DNA of 64,000 bases from Mycolicibacterium houstonense (GCF_900078665.2 NZ_LT546207.1:3671537-3735536), one strand, 5' to 3'. Positions 51,655-60,670 are shown, counted from the first letter of the stretch. Made by a program: numbers and translations. The notes: generated by a model from the letters alone, not told the origin.

Positions 51655-52976
51655 TACCAAACGAACTGACCGTTCTCCACCGTCAGCCTGCCGTCGCAGA
51701 AGGTCAGGTAGATGTTCGAGGCGTCGTAGACGACCATGGGGTCCTCGGTCGGATCACGCCGCAACACCAGCAGGTCCGCCAGCTTGCCCGACTCCACGGT
51801 GCCGAGCACGTGAGACATTCCCACGGCCTCCGAACCCGTCAGCGTTGCCGCGGTGATGGCCTCGCTGGTGGTCAGCCCGTGTTGGACCAGGGCGCGAAAT
51901 TCGAGGGCGCTGTATTCGCCGTACTTGGTGAGGGGTTCGTAAACGGTGTCGGAACCCAGCGCGATCTTGACCCCCGCGGCCTTCGCCGTCTGGAAGCTCT
52001 CGACCGCACGCTTGCTGTATTCCTCGCCGAAGGCCTCGTCGTGGTGGTGATAGTGGTCGCGGTACAAGAAGGCGTCGGGTCGCGTCTTGGGCTGGGCTGC
52101 CTCACCGACCGGGATGAAATCCCGATACCAGTTGACGATCAGTTGCAATGTCGGCACCAGGATGGTGCCCTGCTCGGCCATCTGGCGGGCGAGTTGTTCG
52201 TCGATGTCCTCGCCGTGTTCGATGGTGTCGCAGCCGGCGTCGACCGCCATCTGGATCGCCTCGCGGTTTTCGGCATGGCACAGCACGATGGTGCCCTTCT
52301 GGCGGTGTGCCTCCTCCACAGCCGCTCGCATCTCCTCCAGCGAGTAATGCACGTCCCCGTTGCGGTCGTGCGGCCAGTTGTCCCCGCCGCTCGCCCAGAT
52401 CTTGATCGCGTCGGCCCCTTCGCGCAGAAGGAAGCGGACCGCCTTGACTATCTCGTCACGGCCATCGGCAACCAGGCCCCACACCCCGTTCTCCCGCACA
52501 TACTCAGGGGTGAACTGGAACAGGTCGGCGTGGCCGCCGGTGCGGGTAAGGCCGGGGCCGCAGGCGATGACCTTAGGGCCGGGGATCTGCTGCTCGAAGA
52601 ACAACCGTTTGAGATACAGTCCGTTCCAAGAGATGTCACGCACGGTGGTGAATCCGCGCTTGAGCAGTTGCTGCGCCTCGTACACCGAGCGCACCGCCCG
52701 CATCAACTTCGGCTCGGCGATCACCCCCAACTCTTGGTCGTCGATCTGCGCGCGGCCGCCGGACAGGTGGACATGGGCATCGATGAGCCCCGGCATCACG
52801 TAGTGACCGTCGAGGTCCAGTTCGGTGATGTCGTCGCAGCGTCGGTACTGCGCCATCGGGACGACCGAGTCGATCCGTCCATCCCGGACAACCACGGCCT
52901 GGTCCGGGACCGGATCTCCGCCGCGGCCATCGACGACGGTCACAGATAGCAGAGCGAAATTGGTGTCGACATTCAC
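51654..52976 (-). CDS. amidohydrolase (imidazolonepropionase/prolidase-like)
   Basis: A 440-residue metal-dependent amidohydrolase. GLIDAHVHL gives the first two metal-binding His, IKIWASGGD holds the Lys, LCHAENREAI and TIEHGEDID give two more His, and LGSDTVYEPL carries the catalytic Asp. It hydrolyses an amide, imide or dipeptide bond of an unknown substrate. The GTG at 52976 overlaps the permease stop (GTGA), implying coupled translation. Long frames to 54122 are extensions into the permease and not real. Confidence 0.87.
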   Translation of the reverse strand: MNVDTNFALLSVTVVDGRGGDPVPDQAVVVRDGRIDSVVPMAQYRRCDDITELDLDGHYVMPGLIDAHVHLSGGRAQIDDQELGVIAEPKLMRAVRSVYEAQQLLKRGFTTVRDISWNGLYLKRLFFEQQIPGPKVIACGPGLTRTGGHADLFQFTPEYVRENGVWGLVADGRDEIVKAVRFLLREGADAIKIWASGGDNWPHDRNGDVHYSLEEMRAAVEEAHRQKGTIVLCHAENREAIQMAVDAGCDTIEHGEDIDEQLARQMAEQGTILVPTLQLIVNWYRDFIPVGEAAQPKTRPDAFLYRDHYHHHDEAFGEEYSKRAVESFQTAKAAGVKIALGSDTVYEPLTKYGEYSALEFRALVQHGLTTSEAITAATLTGSEAVGMSHVLGTVESGKLADLLVLRRDPTEDPMVVYDASNIYLTFCDGRLTVENGQFVW

Positions 52977-54394
52977 GATGTACTGGCCTCCCGTAGTGGT
53001 GTGTGGTTGTCCTCGGGGTCTTCGCGGGCGGCGTCCTCCAGACGCAACGTGACCGGAGGGTTCCGGAACCCCTTGGTGGTGAAGGCGATATAGACGACGC
53101 CCAGAGCCAGCCAGCTCAGCCCCAGCAATTTGGCCGAGTTGTCGACGTTGAGCCAGAGCAGCAGGCTCACGGCGACGCCGACGGCCGGCAGGATCAGGAA
53201 GCGCAGCATGTCCGCACCTTGGCGCCGCCGATTGCGGATGAAATAGTGACTGATCACCGAGTAGTTGACGAGCACGAACCCGGTGAGCGCACCAAAGCTC
53301 ATCAAAGATGCTGCACCAGTAAGGTTGTCGGCGTATAGCACTGCGCTCAGCGCTATCACCGAGGTGAGCACGATGTTGTTGACCGGCGTGCGGAACCGCG
53401 TATTGAGCGAGCCGAAGAACCGCCGCGGCAGTGCGCCGTCCCGGCCCATTCCGTAGAGGATGCGCGACGCGGCCGCCAGTCCAGCCATGGCACAGATCAG
53501 GCTGGCCAGGTTGTCGGTTACCAGGAATACGGTGGACAACGTGGTTCCGCCGACTCTGGTGAGCAGCTCGAAGATACCGGCGTCCGGGTTCGCTATCTCC
53601 GAATTGGCAGCCGGCCAAGCGATCTGAGTGAAGTACGAGATGATGGCGAATCCGGTGCCCGCGGCGATCGGGACAATCATGATCGCTCTCGGCACCGTCC
53701 TGGCGGGGTCGACGGTCTCCTCCGCCATGGTGGACACGGCGTCGAATCCGAGGAACGACACCGCGAGGATAGACGCCGCCAACAACACGTTGCCCGAGTC
53801 GAAGGTCTGCGGATCGAACAGCGCGGCCGGGGAGAACAGCGTCCCGCTGCCTCCGCCTCGCACCACGTAGAAGCCGATCAAACCGATCAAGGCCACCGAG
53901 AACAGGACCTGGGCGGCGATGATCACGGTGTTGATGCGCCCGGTCACCTTGACGCCGACGATGTTGGTCCACGCACCGAGGGTGGCGGCGGCGACAACCC
54001 ACACCCAGACCGGCACCGCAGGCATGAACTCGTTCAGGTAGATGCCGACCAGCAGATAGCAGACCATCGGCAGCAGCAGATAGTCCACCAGCATGACCCA
54101 GCCGGTGAAGAAACCGAGCCACGGGCTGACCGCTTTCTGCACATACGTGTAGGCCGAGCCGGCCACCGGGAACGCCTTGACCATGTTGGCGTAGCTATAG
54201 GCGGTGAAACACATGACGACAGTGGTGATTACGTACGCGAGGGCCATCATTCCGCCGGTGAGGCTGGTGATGATGCCGTAGTAGTTGAAGACCACCGTCG
54301 GGGCCAGATAGGCCAGTCCGAAAACGACCAGATACCGCAGCGTGAGTACGCGCTTGAGCGTTACGTTGTGCCCCTGCTGGTCTTCGTTCGCCAT
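52973..54394 (-). CDS. APC-family permease (amino acid/polyamine)
   Basis: A 473-residue permease with about twelve membrane helices. FGLAYLAPTVVFNYYGIITSL opens helix 1; FLGFDAVSTMAEETVDPART is the consensus amphipathic region; both are typical of APC importers of the PuuP/amino-acid type. First gene of an operon with amidohydrolase and AraC regulator. The partner genes suggest import of an amide or dipeptide-like compound. ATG 54394. Confidence 0.88.
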   Translation of the reverse strand: MANEDQQGHNVTLKRVLTLRYLVVFGLAYLAPTVVFNYYGIITSLTGGMMALAYVITTVVMCFTAYSYANMVKAFPVAGSAYTYVQKAVSPWLGFFTGWVMLVDYLLLPMVCYLLVGIYLNEFMPAVPVWVWVVAAATLGAWTNIVGVKVTGRINTVIIAAQVLFSVALIGLIGFYVVRGGGSGTLFSPAALFDPQTFDSGNVLLAASILAVSFLGFDAVSTMAEETVDPARTVPRAIMIVPIAAGTGFAIISYFTQIAWPAANSEIANPDAGIFELLTRVGGTTLSTVFLVTDNLASLICAMAGLAAASRILYGMGRDGALPRRFFGSLNTRFRTPVNNIVLTSVIALSAVLYADNLTGAASLMSFGALTGFVLVNYSVISHYFIRNRRRQGADMLRFLILPAVGVAVSLLLWLNVDNSAKLLGLSWLALGVVYIAFTTKGFRNPPVTLRLEDAAREDPEDNHTPLREASTS

Positions 54395-54539
54395 GTCACC
54401 TCCGCGTCGGCGCCTGATCCCTGAGTTCAGGCTGGAAATCTATGAGACTTCCCCGCCGTCGGAACATGGCTACGACGCTGGATCGACATGACGATTGCGC
54501 TCGCTGCCGGATACCGCCACTTCGCTTCAGACATGCGAA

Positions 54540-54570
54540 CGGCGCCCCGGCCTAGTTGGTCAGGGCGCCG
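54540..54570 (-). terminator. hairpin after the anti-sigma-factor gene
   Basis: CGGCGCC (54540-54546) and GGCGCCG (54564-54570) form a seven-base GC stem with a 17-base loop, 65 bases after the anti-sigma stop on the minus strand. A T-run is weak. It lies in the 240-bp gap before the APC permease and probably ends the sigma operon. Confidence 0.4.
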
Positions 54571-54634
54571 TCGACAATGGATCATCGTGCCGGTTCCAAC
54601 ACCCGCTTTCTCGGTCGCGCCGACGCTTGCCCGT

Positions 54635-55282
54635 TCACCGTTCCAGGCTGGCCAGCACAGTGTTGCTGGCGTCGACGATGTTCAGCTTTCGGAGCTTCGG
54701 CATCGGAATGGATGTTGCCCCTTCGACGATTCCGGCCCCGTTGGGCATTGCCGCCCAGGTGGCCGCGGGCTGCATCGCACCGCTGTCGTCCATCGTCCGC
54801 AGCGTGAATACGCCGTCGGGTGGCAACTGTTTCAGGTCGAGCAGGATGGCGGTTCCCCACGGCTTCGGCGTCAGGGTTACCGACCCGGAGGCGCCGGCGG
54901 CAGCTACCGAATGCATGGTGAAGGTGCCCGTACCCGGCGGGATCGGCTGGCCGCGCGGAATGACCAACACAAGTGCGACGACGGCGAGTACGGCGGCACA
55001 CGCGGCCAGCACTACCCGGCGGCGGACGCGACGGTTCGCTGCCGCACGTCGGGCGGCGAGCATGTCGCGCAGAGCCAGTTCCGACTCCCCGTCCTCGGTC
55101 GTGTCGGTATCCAGATCTGCCGGGTCGACTTTGCCCAGGAGAGCCGGCAGCGGCGCGAAATCCGCGGCTTCGGCGCGGCACTGTGCGCATTCTTTGAGGT
55201 GCGCCTCGAACCGCCCACGTTCCTCGGCGTCGAGGCCGCCGAGGATATAAGCGCCGAGAAGAATATGAGGTTCGTCGATCAC
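54635..55282 (-). CDS. RskA-like zinc anti-sigma factor
   Basis: A 215-residue protein. The N-terminal zinc-binding anti-sigma domain holds HLKECAQC (HxxxCxxC). A single membrane helix (VVLAACAAVLAVVALVLVIP, about residues 90-110) is followed by an extracytoplasmic beta-rich C-terminal domain (anti-sigma-K type). It would sequester the ECF sigma factor until an oxidative or envelope signal releases it. The ATG at 55282 overlaps the sigma-factor stop (ATGA). Confidence 0.9.
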   Translation of the reverse strand: MIDEPHILLGAYILGGLDAEERGRFEAHLKECAQCRAEAADFAPLPALLGKVDPADLDTDTTEDGESELALRDMLAARRAAANRRVRRRVVLAACAAVLAVVALVLVIPRGQPIPPGTGTFTMHSVAAAGASGSVTLTPKPWGTAILLDLKQLPPDGVFTLRTMDDSGAMQPAATWAAMPNGAGIVEGATSIPMPKLRKLNIVDASNTVLASLER

Positions 55283-55827
55283 AGCAGCCCCATCTCGTCG
55301 AACACCGCTCGCAATGCGCGCACTGCGTAGTAACTGCGTGACTTCACGGTACCCACAGCAACATTGAGCCGATCCGCGGCTTCAGCAAGAGTGAGGTCGT
55401 CGAAGTACAGCGCCTTGACCACCTCGCGATGTTCTGGGGACAACCGTTGCAAGGATTCACCGATGACGATCCGCTCCAGTGACTTGTTGACGGCGTCGGC
55501 GGTAGGCAGTGCAATATCCGTGTCGACAAGCACCTCGCCTCGCCGTGACCTTCGCCGCCATTGATCGACGATGACGTTCCGGGCAACCGTGAACAGGAAC
55601 GATCTGGGATTGCCTTCTGCCGCGTCGATCTGGTCGATGTTCTTCCATGCCCGCGCGAACGTCTCCTGCACGACGTCCTCACGGTGCTGTGCATCGACGA
55701 CATGGCCGGCGACGAATCGCCGGACCGCCTCGCCGTGAAGGGTGTACAGCATGGTCAAGAGCCGGTCGTCAGCCGCACGTTCACGCTGTGCGGCCGACGA
55801 TCGGCGACCTCGTGGACGGTTCGGCAC
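55279..55827 (-). CDS. ECF-family RNA polymerase sigma factor (SigL-like)
   Basis: A 182-residue sigma-70 factor. Region 2 is represented by HREDVVQETFARAWKNIDQI and VARNVIVDQWRRRSRRG; region 4 by LTLAEAADRLNVAVGTVKSR. No additional domain. GTG 55827 starts two bases after the COG4315 gene stop, so it belongs to a five-gene operon with its target genes ahead. The promoter before the operon, TGAACC-N16-CGTACT, resembles that of M. tuberculosis SigL, so auto-activation is likely. Name transfer is tentative. Confidence 0.9.
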   Translation of the reverse strand: MPNRPRGRRSSAAQRERAADDRLLTMLYTLHGEAVRRFVAGHVVDAQHREDVVQETFARAWKNIDQIDAAEGNPRSFLFTVARNVIVDQWRRRSRRGEVLVDTDIALPTADAVNKSLERIVIGESLQRLSPEHREVVKALYFDDLTLAEAADRLNVAVGTVKSRSYYAVRALRAVFDEMGLL

Positions 55828-55829
55828 GT

Positions 55830-56282
55830 TCAGTACCGCGGGAGCCCGTCAGATTGCACAATCCCCCACTTTGAGTTCCCCAATTCCTTACCGACACCGT
55901 TGTGCTGCCCCACCGCCTTGTCCTTGACGAACGTGTACAGCGGGTGTGAATTCAAGGTCAATTGGCGGGTGCCATCCGGACGTAGGTACACACCCAATAC
56001 TCCGTCAACCCCTGCCACGTGCGTCGGCAAGGGATCAGGGGCGAGGACGACGGGCCACTTCTGCAGGCAGCCCTCGACGCATCCACTGCTCGCGGGAGTA
56101 TCACCTTGGAACGCGTACACCGTCATTCCCCTGGCGTCGACGATGATCTCGCCCAAGTCCGATGCCTGTTTTGCGAGGATCGGTCCCGGTTTGACCGGCT
56201 CGTCGGCGTTCGCGTAGCCCGGCGCAGCGAGTCCGGCCACCACGCCCGCGGAAAATAGGGCTGCACCAACAGTTCTTCTCAT
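55830..56282 (-). CDS. secreted COG4315 (Yx(FWY)xxD) protein
   Basis: A 150-residue exported protein. A signal peptide ending GYANA precedes two copies of the family motif: TVYAFQGDT and PLYTFVKDK, with CVEGCLQKWPVV between. COG4315 proteins are predicted lipoproteins of unknown function often near redox genes. ATG 56282 is the better start; an ATG 17 codons earlier (56333) overlaps the cytochrome gene. Gap of 19 bases to cytochrome b561 and two to the sigma factor. Confidence 0.82.
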   Translation of the reverse strand: MRRTVGAALFSAGVVAGLAAPGYANADEPVKPGPILAKQASDLGEIIVDARGMTVYAFQGDTPASSGCVEGCLQKWPVVLAPDPLPTHVAGVDGVLGVYLRPDGTRQLTLNSHPLYTFVKDKAVGQHNGVGKELGNSKWGIVQSDGLPRY

Positions 56283-56301
56283 CCGATTGATATCCACGGC
56301 C

Positions 56302-56877
56302 TTACGTACGCCGGCGAAGCTCAAGTGGTTCACCGCGCCCGAAAGTCATTCGGCGCAGCATGCCATCACGCAGTGCCAGGGTGTGTAAGAGCACCGCCGA
56401 CACGTGTGCGGCGATCATCACGACCAGCGCATACGCCACGACCGAGTGGCCGTTGCGAAGCAATCCGAACAGCTCAGCGTCCACGGGGGCGATCGATGGC
56501 AGCCGAAGCGCGCCGCCCAACACGACCGGAACCCCACTCGCCGACACCATCGCCCACCCCAGCAGCGGCTGCGCCAACAGCAATACGTACATGCCGAGCT
56601 CGGAGCCGATGATCGCGACGCGCTCGACCCGGCCGACAGTCACGGGGAGGGCCGGCCCACGATCGATGAGCCTGTTGATCACGCGGATGACGAACACCAC
56701 GAACACGAGTGTGCCCAGCACCTTGTGCACGCTGAGGAGCACTGCGTAGTCCGCAAGGGCGTTGGCCAGGACGAACCCGGCCAGGAGCGTGCTGAACACG
56801 AGCACTGCGGCCAACCAATGCAGAACGCGAGTCCCGGAAGCGTAGCGGGAGCCGGATCTTGGCGCCGATGCGATCAC
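56302..56877 (-). CDS. cytochrome b561-like membrane protein
   Basis: A 191-residue four-helix membrane protein. TRVLHWLAAVLVFSTLLAG, LSVHKVLGTLVFVVFVIRV, GHSVVAYALVVMIAAH and HTLALRDGM supply histidines suited to heme b. It resembles bacterial cytochrome b561, which passes electrons across the membrane. The GTG at 56877 overlaps the peroxidase stop (GTGA). The pairing with a catalase-like peroxidase suggests electron supply for peroxide reduction. Confidence 0.87.
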   Translation of the reverse strand: MIASAPRSGSRYASGTRVLHWLAAVLVFSTLLAGFVLANALADYAVLLSVHKVLGTLVFVVFVIRVINRLIDRGPALPVTVGRVERVAIIGSELGMYVLLLAQPLLGWAMVSASGVPVVLGGALRLPSIAPVDAELFGLLRNGHSVVAYALVVMIAAHVSAVLLHTLALRDGMLRRMTFGRGEPLELRRRT

Positions 56878-57974
56878 TGCTCGACCTGCTGTGCCTCGAC
56901 CTGCGGGACGGCTCCGGCGACCCCGGCGCGTCGGCGAAACGACGCCGCGTACACCGCCGAGCGAGCGGGCAGCAGCGGGTCCTCCGAGGGCTCGATCCCG
57001 TCCGGCAGCACCATGGGGTCGAAGTTGACATCGCGGCCGTTCCCGGCCGCCTCTGTCGCGATGGAGTCGAGCACCACCGTCCCGGTGTCGATGGTGCGTC
57101 GATCGGCCGGCCAGGCGATGGTCGCGTCGCGCACATCGTCCTCCGGCTCACCGACCGTCACCAGTAACCGCCACCGCAGGGGCCCGGTGCGGATGTCGCG
57201 AATAACGGTGTCGAACAACATGTTCGGGTCGTTCGATGATTTGCCGGGAGGCTTCACCTCACGCATCGGGCTCAGTGACCAGCGCACGGGTGTGCGGTCG
57301 CCGTCCGCGTTCACGAAGTAGAAGGCGTTGAGCCCCCGGAAGGTGCTGTCGGCAAAGCCCGAGGTGAGCGGTTGCCGCTTGATCGCCGTCATGGCGCGCG
57401 CGGTTTCGGGATGCACGGCCAGAAAATGCGCCATAGCCTCGGGATCCGGTTTACCGGTGCCGGGCACCGGCCGAGAGGCAAGCAACCGATCGTAGAATCC
57501 CTGTACGGAATTGTCTTGGAATACCGGAAGGTTCAGCATCGCGGTACGCCATTGCCCGTCACCGGGATATCCCATGACCAGACCCAGCCCGCGCGGAGCA
57601 TTGACGGTGTCGGCCACCGTGGGATTACCACCCGGCACAGAGAACCGCCCGACCAACGGGGTCCGGCCGGTACGGAAAACGGCAGCCTTCGTAACTTCCG
57701 CCCCGGCACCGTTGCTCTCGAAGAACCCGCTGACCGCAACGCCTTTCGCATGATTGAGCCGGTAGCCGGGATGGACTCCGGCGACCTCGTGGAATGCGTC
57801 GACGAACTTCTGCGGGGTTAACCGTCCCCGCGATCCGAGCGGCCCGCGGGCGTACAGCACCGCGCCGAGATCTGCAGCCAGGAAACCGCCGACGGCCGCG
57901 ATACCGAGGACGACGCTCCGCCGAGTGACCACACCACTCCGCCGTGAAGGAGAAACCACCGATCTGCGAACCAT
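56874..57974 (-). CDS. exported catalase-related peroxidase (SrpA-like)
   Basis: A 366-residue protein with an N-terminal Tat-like membrane anchor (RRSVVLGIAAVGGFLAADLG) and a small-subunit catalase fold. HPGYRLNHAKGVAVSGFFES contains the distal-His region and GRFSVPGGNP the following segment; the shortness compared with full catalases (480+) fits SrpA-type periplasmic catalase-related peroxidases. ATG 57974. First gene of the ECF operon, with its promoter about 40 bases upstream. Probable role: peroxide defence at the envelope. Confidence 0.87.
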   Translation of the reverse strand: MVRRSVVSPSRRSGVVTRRSVVLGIAAVGGFLAADLGAVLYARGPLGSRGRLTPQKFVDAFHEVAGVHPGYRLNHAKGVAVSGFFESNGAGAEVTKAAVFRTGRTPLVGRFSVPGGNPTVADTVNAPRGLGLVMGYPGDGQWRTAMLNLPVFQDNSVQGFYDRLLASRPVPGTGKPDPEAMAHFLAVHPETARAMTAIKRQPLTSGFADSTFRGLNAFYFVNADGDRTPVRWSLSPMREVKPPGKSSNDPNMLFDTVIRDIRTGPLRWRLLVTVGEPEDDVRDATIAWPADRRTIDTGTVVLDSIATEAAGNGRDVNFDPMVLPDGIEPSEDPLLPARSAVYAASFRRRAGVAGAVPQVEAQQVEQ

Positions 57975-58013
57975 GAGCGACCTACCTCTGTGTGTCGGGT
58001 CAGTACCCGTAGG

Positions 58014-58041
58014 AGTACGCCCAAACGCCACCGAAGGTTCA
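58014..58041 (-). promoter_or_regulatory. ECF-type promoter TGAACC-N16-CGTACT
   Basis: On the minus strand, TGAACC (58041-58036) and CGTACT (58019-58014) are separated by exactly 16 bases. This fits the SigL-type consensus TGAACC ... CGTNTC and would start transcription about 35 bases before the peroxidase ATG at 57974. It implies self-activation of the operon by its own sigma factor. Confidence 0.65.
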
Positions 58042-58151
58042 CCCGATCGATGAGGGGTCTCTGGCTCGGTCGCCCGAGCGGCATGCCCAGCCCTGCCGCC
58101 AGAGTCCGGGATCCCGGGCCGACGCTGGTCAGCGTTGGTCCGGGATCAGTT

Positions 58152-58292
58152 TTACCTGTCGATCAACGCCAAGAGCTTCAGAGGTGCGGCAGCGATGAGG
58201 ACGGCGACGAGGGCCGAGAATGCCAGCCCCAAGAACGCAGCCGTGATCGCGATGTACATGGCAGTTGCCAGCCGCTCAAAAACACCACTCAT
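58152..58292 (-). CDS. small membrane protein, 46 aa
   Basis: A 46-residue protein, MSGVFERLATAMYIAITAAF and on to ALIDR. One long hydrophobic stretch (LATAMYIAITAAFLGLAFSA and onward) with two charged ends indicates a single-pass or hairpin membrane peptide. A GAGG box lies seven bases before the ATG. It stands upstream of the peroxidase operon on the same strand. Function unknown. Confidence 0.55.
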   Translation of the reverse strand: MSGVFERLATAMYIAITAAFLGLAFSALVAVLIAAAPLKLLALIDR

Positions 58293-58469
58293 GAAGCAAC
58301 CTCTACAGACGAACTGACTCTTTTGCAGTGCCGTCCCCTCAACGGGTGATCGCGCACACCGGAGACCTTAGGTGGCCCGCCCACCAGGCAAGGATTACGC
58401 AATGTAACGAATCCGGTGGAATTGTTGACACTCTGACAAGTAGGCGAGCGGCATGGCAGCGAGCAGCCG

Positions 58470-59384
58470 TCACGCCCGCCGGGGAACCGGGATCCGCATC
58501 AGGTCCTCGGCCGCGATCACCTCGCCGTCGAAGACGTCCGCCGCCTCGTCACGGTGGCGCCAGGCATCCTCGTACCGTTGGGAGAAGTGCGTGAGCACCA
58601 GCCGTCGCACTCCTCCAGCGGCGGCGACCTGCCCGGCCTGTCGTGCGGTCAGATGCCCGTAGCGCGAGGCCAGTTCGGCATCCGAGTCGAGGAAGGTCGC
58701 CTCGATCACCAGTAGGTCGGCATCCTCGGCCAGCGTGAAGACCGCGTCGCACAATCGGGTGTCCATGATGAAGGCGACTCGCTGTCCCCGTCGCGGCTCG
58801 CTCACCTCGGACAGCGGCACCCGCCGGCCACCGACGTTCACCTCCCCGGTCCGCTGTAATTGCCCGACGGTTGGTCCGGCGATGCCGAACCGTGCCAACA
58901 ACTCGGGCACCATGCGCCGGCTGTCGGGCTCGATGAGCCGGTAGCCGATCGACGGCACCGAATGATCGAGCCGACGTGCCTCAAGCCGGCCGAAGGCGCC
59001 CTCGGCGACCGGACCGTCGGCCTCGACCGGATGCTCGCGGACGTCGAGCGTGTCGTGGAAGACGCTGGCATGCCGGAGCCGGGTGAAGTACTGCTGCCCC
59101 GAGGCCGGGTAGTACGCCCGCAGCGGATGTGGAGCGCGATCCAGCGACATACGCTGCAAGACCCCGGGAACGCCGAGGCAGTGGTCACCATGGAAGTGGG
59201 TGAGGCACAACCGGGTGACGCTGCTGGCGGCGACGCCTGCCAACAGCAGCTGTCGCTGGGTGCCCTCACCGGGGTCGAACAACAGGCCCTCGCCGTCCCA
59301 GCGCAACAGATACCCGTTGTGGTTGCGGTGGCGGGTGGGCACCTGGCTGGCGGTACCGAGCACGATCAGCTCGCGGATCGACAC
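58470..59384 (-). CDS. rnz: ribonuclease Z
   Basis: A 304-residue metallo-beta-lactamase-fold nuclease. The metal motif is [14 protein letters not shown] (HxHxDH), with the later Asp in [10 protein letters not shown] and His in [13 protein letters not shown]. It removes 3' trailers from tRNA precursors, which is apt given the tRNA array 1-3 kb downstream. Length agrees with bacterial RNase Z. ATG 59384. Confidence 0.92.
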   Translation of the reverse strand: MSIRELIVLGTASQVPTRHRNHNGYLLRWDGEGLLFDPGEGTQRQLLLAGVAASSVTRLCLTHFHGDHCLGVPGVLQRMSLDRAPHPLRAYYPASGQQYFTRLRHASVFHDTLDVREHPVEADGPVAEGAFGRLEARRLDHSVPSIGYRLIEPDSRRMVPELLARFGIAGPTVGQLQRTGEVNVGGRRVPLSEVSEPRRGQRVAFIMDTRLCDAVFTLAEDADLLVIEATFLDSDAELASRYGHLTARQAGQVAAAGGVRRLVLTHFSQRYEDAWRHRDEAADVFDGEVIAAEDLMRIPVPRRA

Positions 59385-59497
59385 GTTTCCGACAGTACGG
59401 TTCGGGTCAGCTCAGGCAATCCCTTACCGCGGTACGTGCCAGGTTTGCCGGGCCGGTGTTCGGGTATGCCCCGGCGAAGCGCCGAGCAGGAGGCCAG

Positions 59498-59659
59498 ATG
59501 GATACCGAAGATGCGGATCGCACCGGCGAGGACCCTGAATACGATCCAGATGCCGATCCCGAGATGATGCAGCCGCAGCGCCTACGGCCCCAGCCTGACC
59601 AGGCGGAGGGCGCCGACGACCCCGCCGAAACCGGTGGGCCGGGCTCCGGCGCCGACTGA
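59498..59659 (+). CDS. small acidic disordered protein, 53 aa
   Basis: A 53-residue very acidic protein (MDTEDADRTGEDPEYDPDAD and so on) rich in Asp, Glu, Pro and Gln, with no structure expected. The AGCAGGAGG site six bases before the ATG is strong, supporting translation. Unknown function; it could also bind a basic partner. Next gene converges. Confidence 0.55.
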   Translation: MDTEDADRTGEDPEYDPDADPEMMQPQRLRPQPDQAEGADDPAETGGPGSGAD

Positions 59660-59675
59660 TACCCGAAAGCGCCGT

Positions 59676-59927
59676 TCAGGCACCGAGATTCGATACGGCC
59701 GAGTCCAGCTTGGCGGCCTCTTCGGCCAGCTGTTCCTCGGACAATTGCGCGCCGCGGCTCTGCTCGATCAGATCCGAACGGGCGGCCACCCGCATTGCGC
59801 CGCGGTACTCATCAGACTCGAGTTGTTCAGCGGACACCACCTCGGTGTGGCCCTGAACGAGCACCAGCACGGCGTCGGCAACATCTGAGGCCAGCAGCCG
59901 TCGCACATCGTCAGCCGAGATTGTCAT
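59676..59927 (-). CDS. small conserved hypothetical protein, 83 aa
   Basis: An 83-residue acidic, helical protein: MTISADDVRRLLASDVADAV, then LVLVQGHTEVVSAEQLE. No membrane segment. GAGGAACC precedes the ATG. Mycobacterial proteins of this style occur without assigned function. Converges with the acidic small gene. Confidence 0.65.
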   Translation of the reverse strand: MTISADDVRRLLASDVADAVLVLVQGHTEVVSAEQLESDEYRGAMRVAARSDLIEQSRGAQLSEEQLAEEAAKLDSAVSNLGA

Positions 59928-59991
59928 GGGTGGTTCCTCACCTTCGTATGGTGTTGGCCTGCCCTACTGCTATGCCCGTTCGCGTTCTGTC

Positions 59992-60456
59992 CTATTCGCC
60001 GGCCCGCTCCACCTCGAAGACGGGAATGGTGCGGCGCATGGCTGCCTGGTACTCGCCGAAGAATGGGTGCTTCTCCACCAGGACAGCGAAGATCTCGTCA
60101 CGTTCGTGGGTGTCCAGTTCCCGGACGGTGGCGGCGAACGACTCGCCGGCCACTTCGGCGGTCACCGAGGGGTTGGCCCGCACGTTGAAGATCCACGCCG
60201 GCGGGGTCTCCTGCCCGCCGTTCGAGCCAGCGACGTAACGGCGCCCTTGATGGTCGATGTAACCCAACGGCGTCAGCCGTTGTCTGCCCGATTTGGCCCC
60301 CTGGATCGTCAGGATCAGCACTCGCATCTCCGAATCCGGGACACCGGGAAGCACGCCGCCGTTGGCTCGGAGCGAGGCGATCATGCGGTTGTTGTGGGCT
60401 TCCACCCCATCGTGCGAAAGCTCTTTGTACGTCTCGGACGTAACCCCCTCGGTCAT
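59992..60456 (-). CDS. Ddn-like F420H2-dependent nitroreductase-fold protein
   Basis: A 154-residue protein of the flavin/deazaflavin oxidoreductase family B. RVLILTIQGAKSGRQRLTPL, RRYVAGSNGGQETPPAWIFN and PSVTAEVAGESFAATVREL are typical of the Ddn family that uses F420H2 to reduce quinones or nitro-compounds. ATG 60456. Adjacent to the tRNA array but unrelated in function. Substrate unknown. Confidence 0.85.
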   Translation of the reverse strand: MTEGVTSETYKELSHDGVEAHNNRMIASLRANGGVLPGVPDSEMRVLILTIQGAKSGRQRLTPLGYIDHQGRRYVAGSNGGQETPPAWIFNVRANPSVTAEVAGESFAATVRELDTHERDEIFAVLVEKHPFFGEYQAAMRRTIPVFEVERAGE

Positions 60457-60511
60457 GCAGCCACCGTACCGAGAAAACTGGAACGTGTTCTAAAAAATTC
60501 GGATTTGTGGG

Positions 60512-60585
60512 CACCCGCGGCCGGACTCGAACCAGCTACCTCCTGCTTCGTAAACAGGCGCTCTCTCCGTCTGAGCTACGCGGGC
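60512..60585 (-). tRNA. tRNA-Arg (anticodon ACG)
   Basis: Cloverleaf read on the minus strand: acceptor GCCCGCG with CGCGGGT, anticodon loop TTACGAA, T-loop TTCGAGT. No CCA encoded. Last gene of the array in the direction of transcription. Confidence 0.85.
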
Positions 60586-60596
60586 ATCGCGTGCCG

Positions 60597-60670
60597 CGCC
60601 CCTGGACGGACTCGAACCGCCAACCTTCGCCGCCGGAGGACGACGCTCTGTCCGATTGAGCTACAGGGGC
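60597..60670 (-). tRNA. tRNA-Arg (anticodon CCG)
   Basis: Acceptor GCCCCTG with CAGGGGC, anticodon loop CTCCGGC on stem TCGTC/GGCGA, T-loop TTCGAGT. No CCA encoded. Confidence 0.87.

Noticed and set aside
52977..54122. N-terminal extension of the amidohydrolase
   Set aside because: It overlaps the APC permease in another frame; the GTG at 52976 with a GTGA overlap is a normal coupled start.
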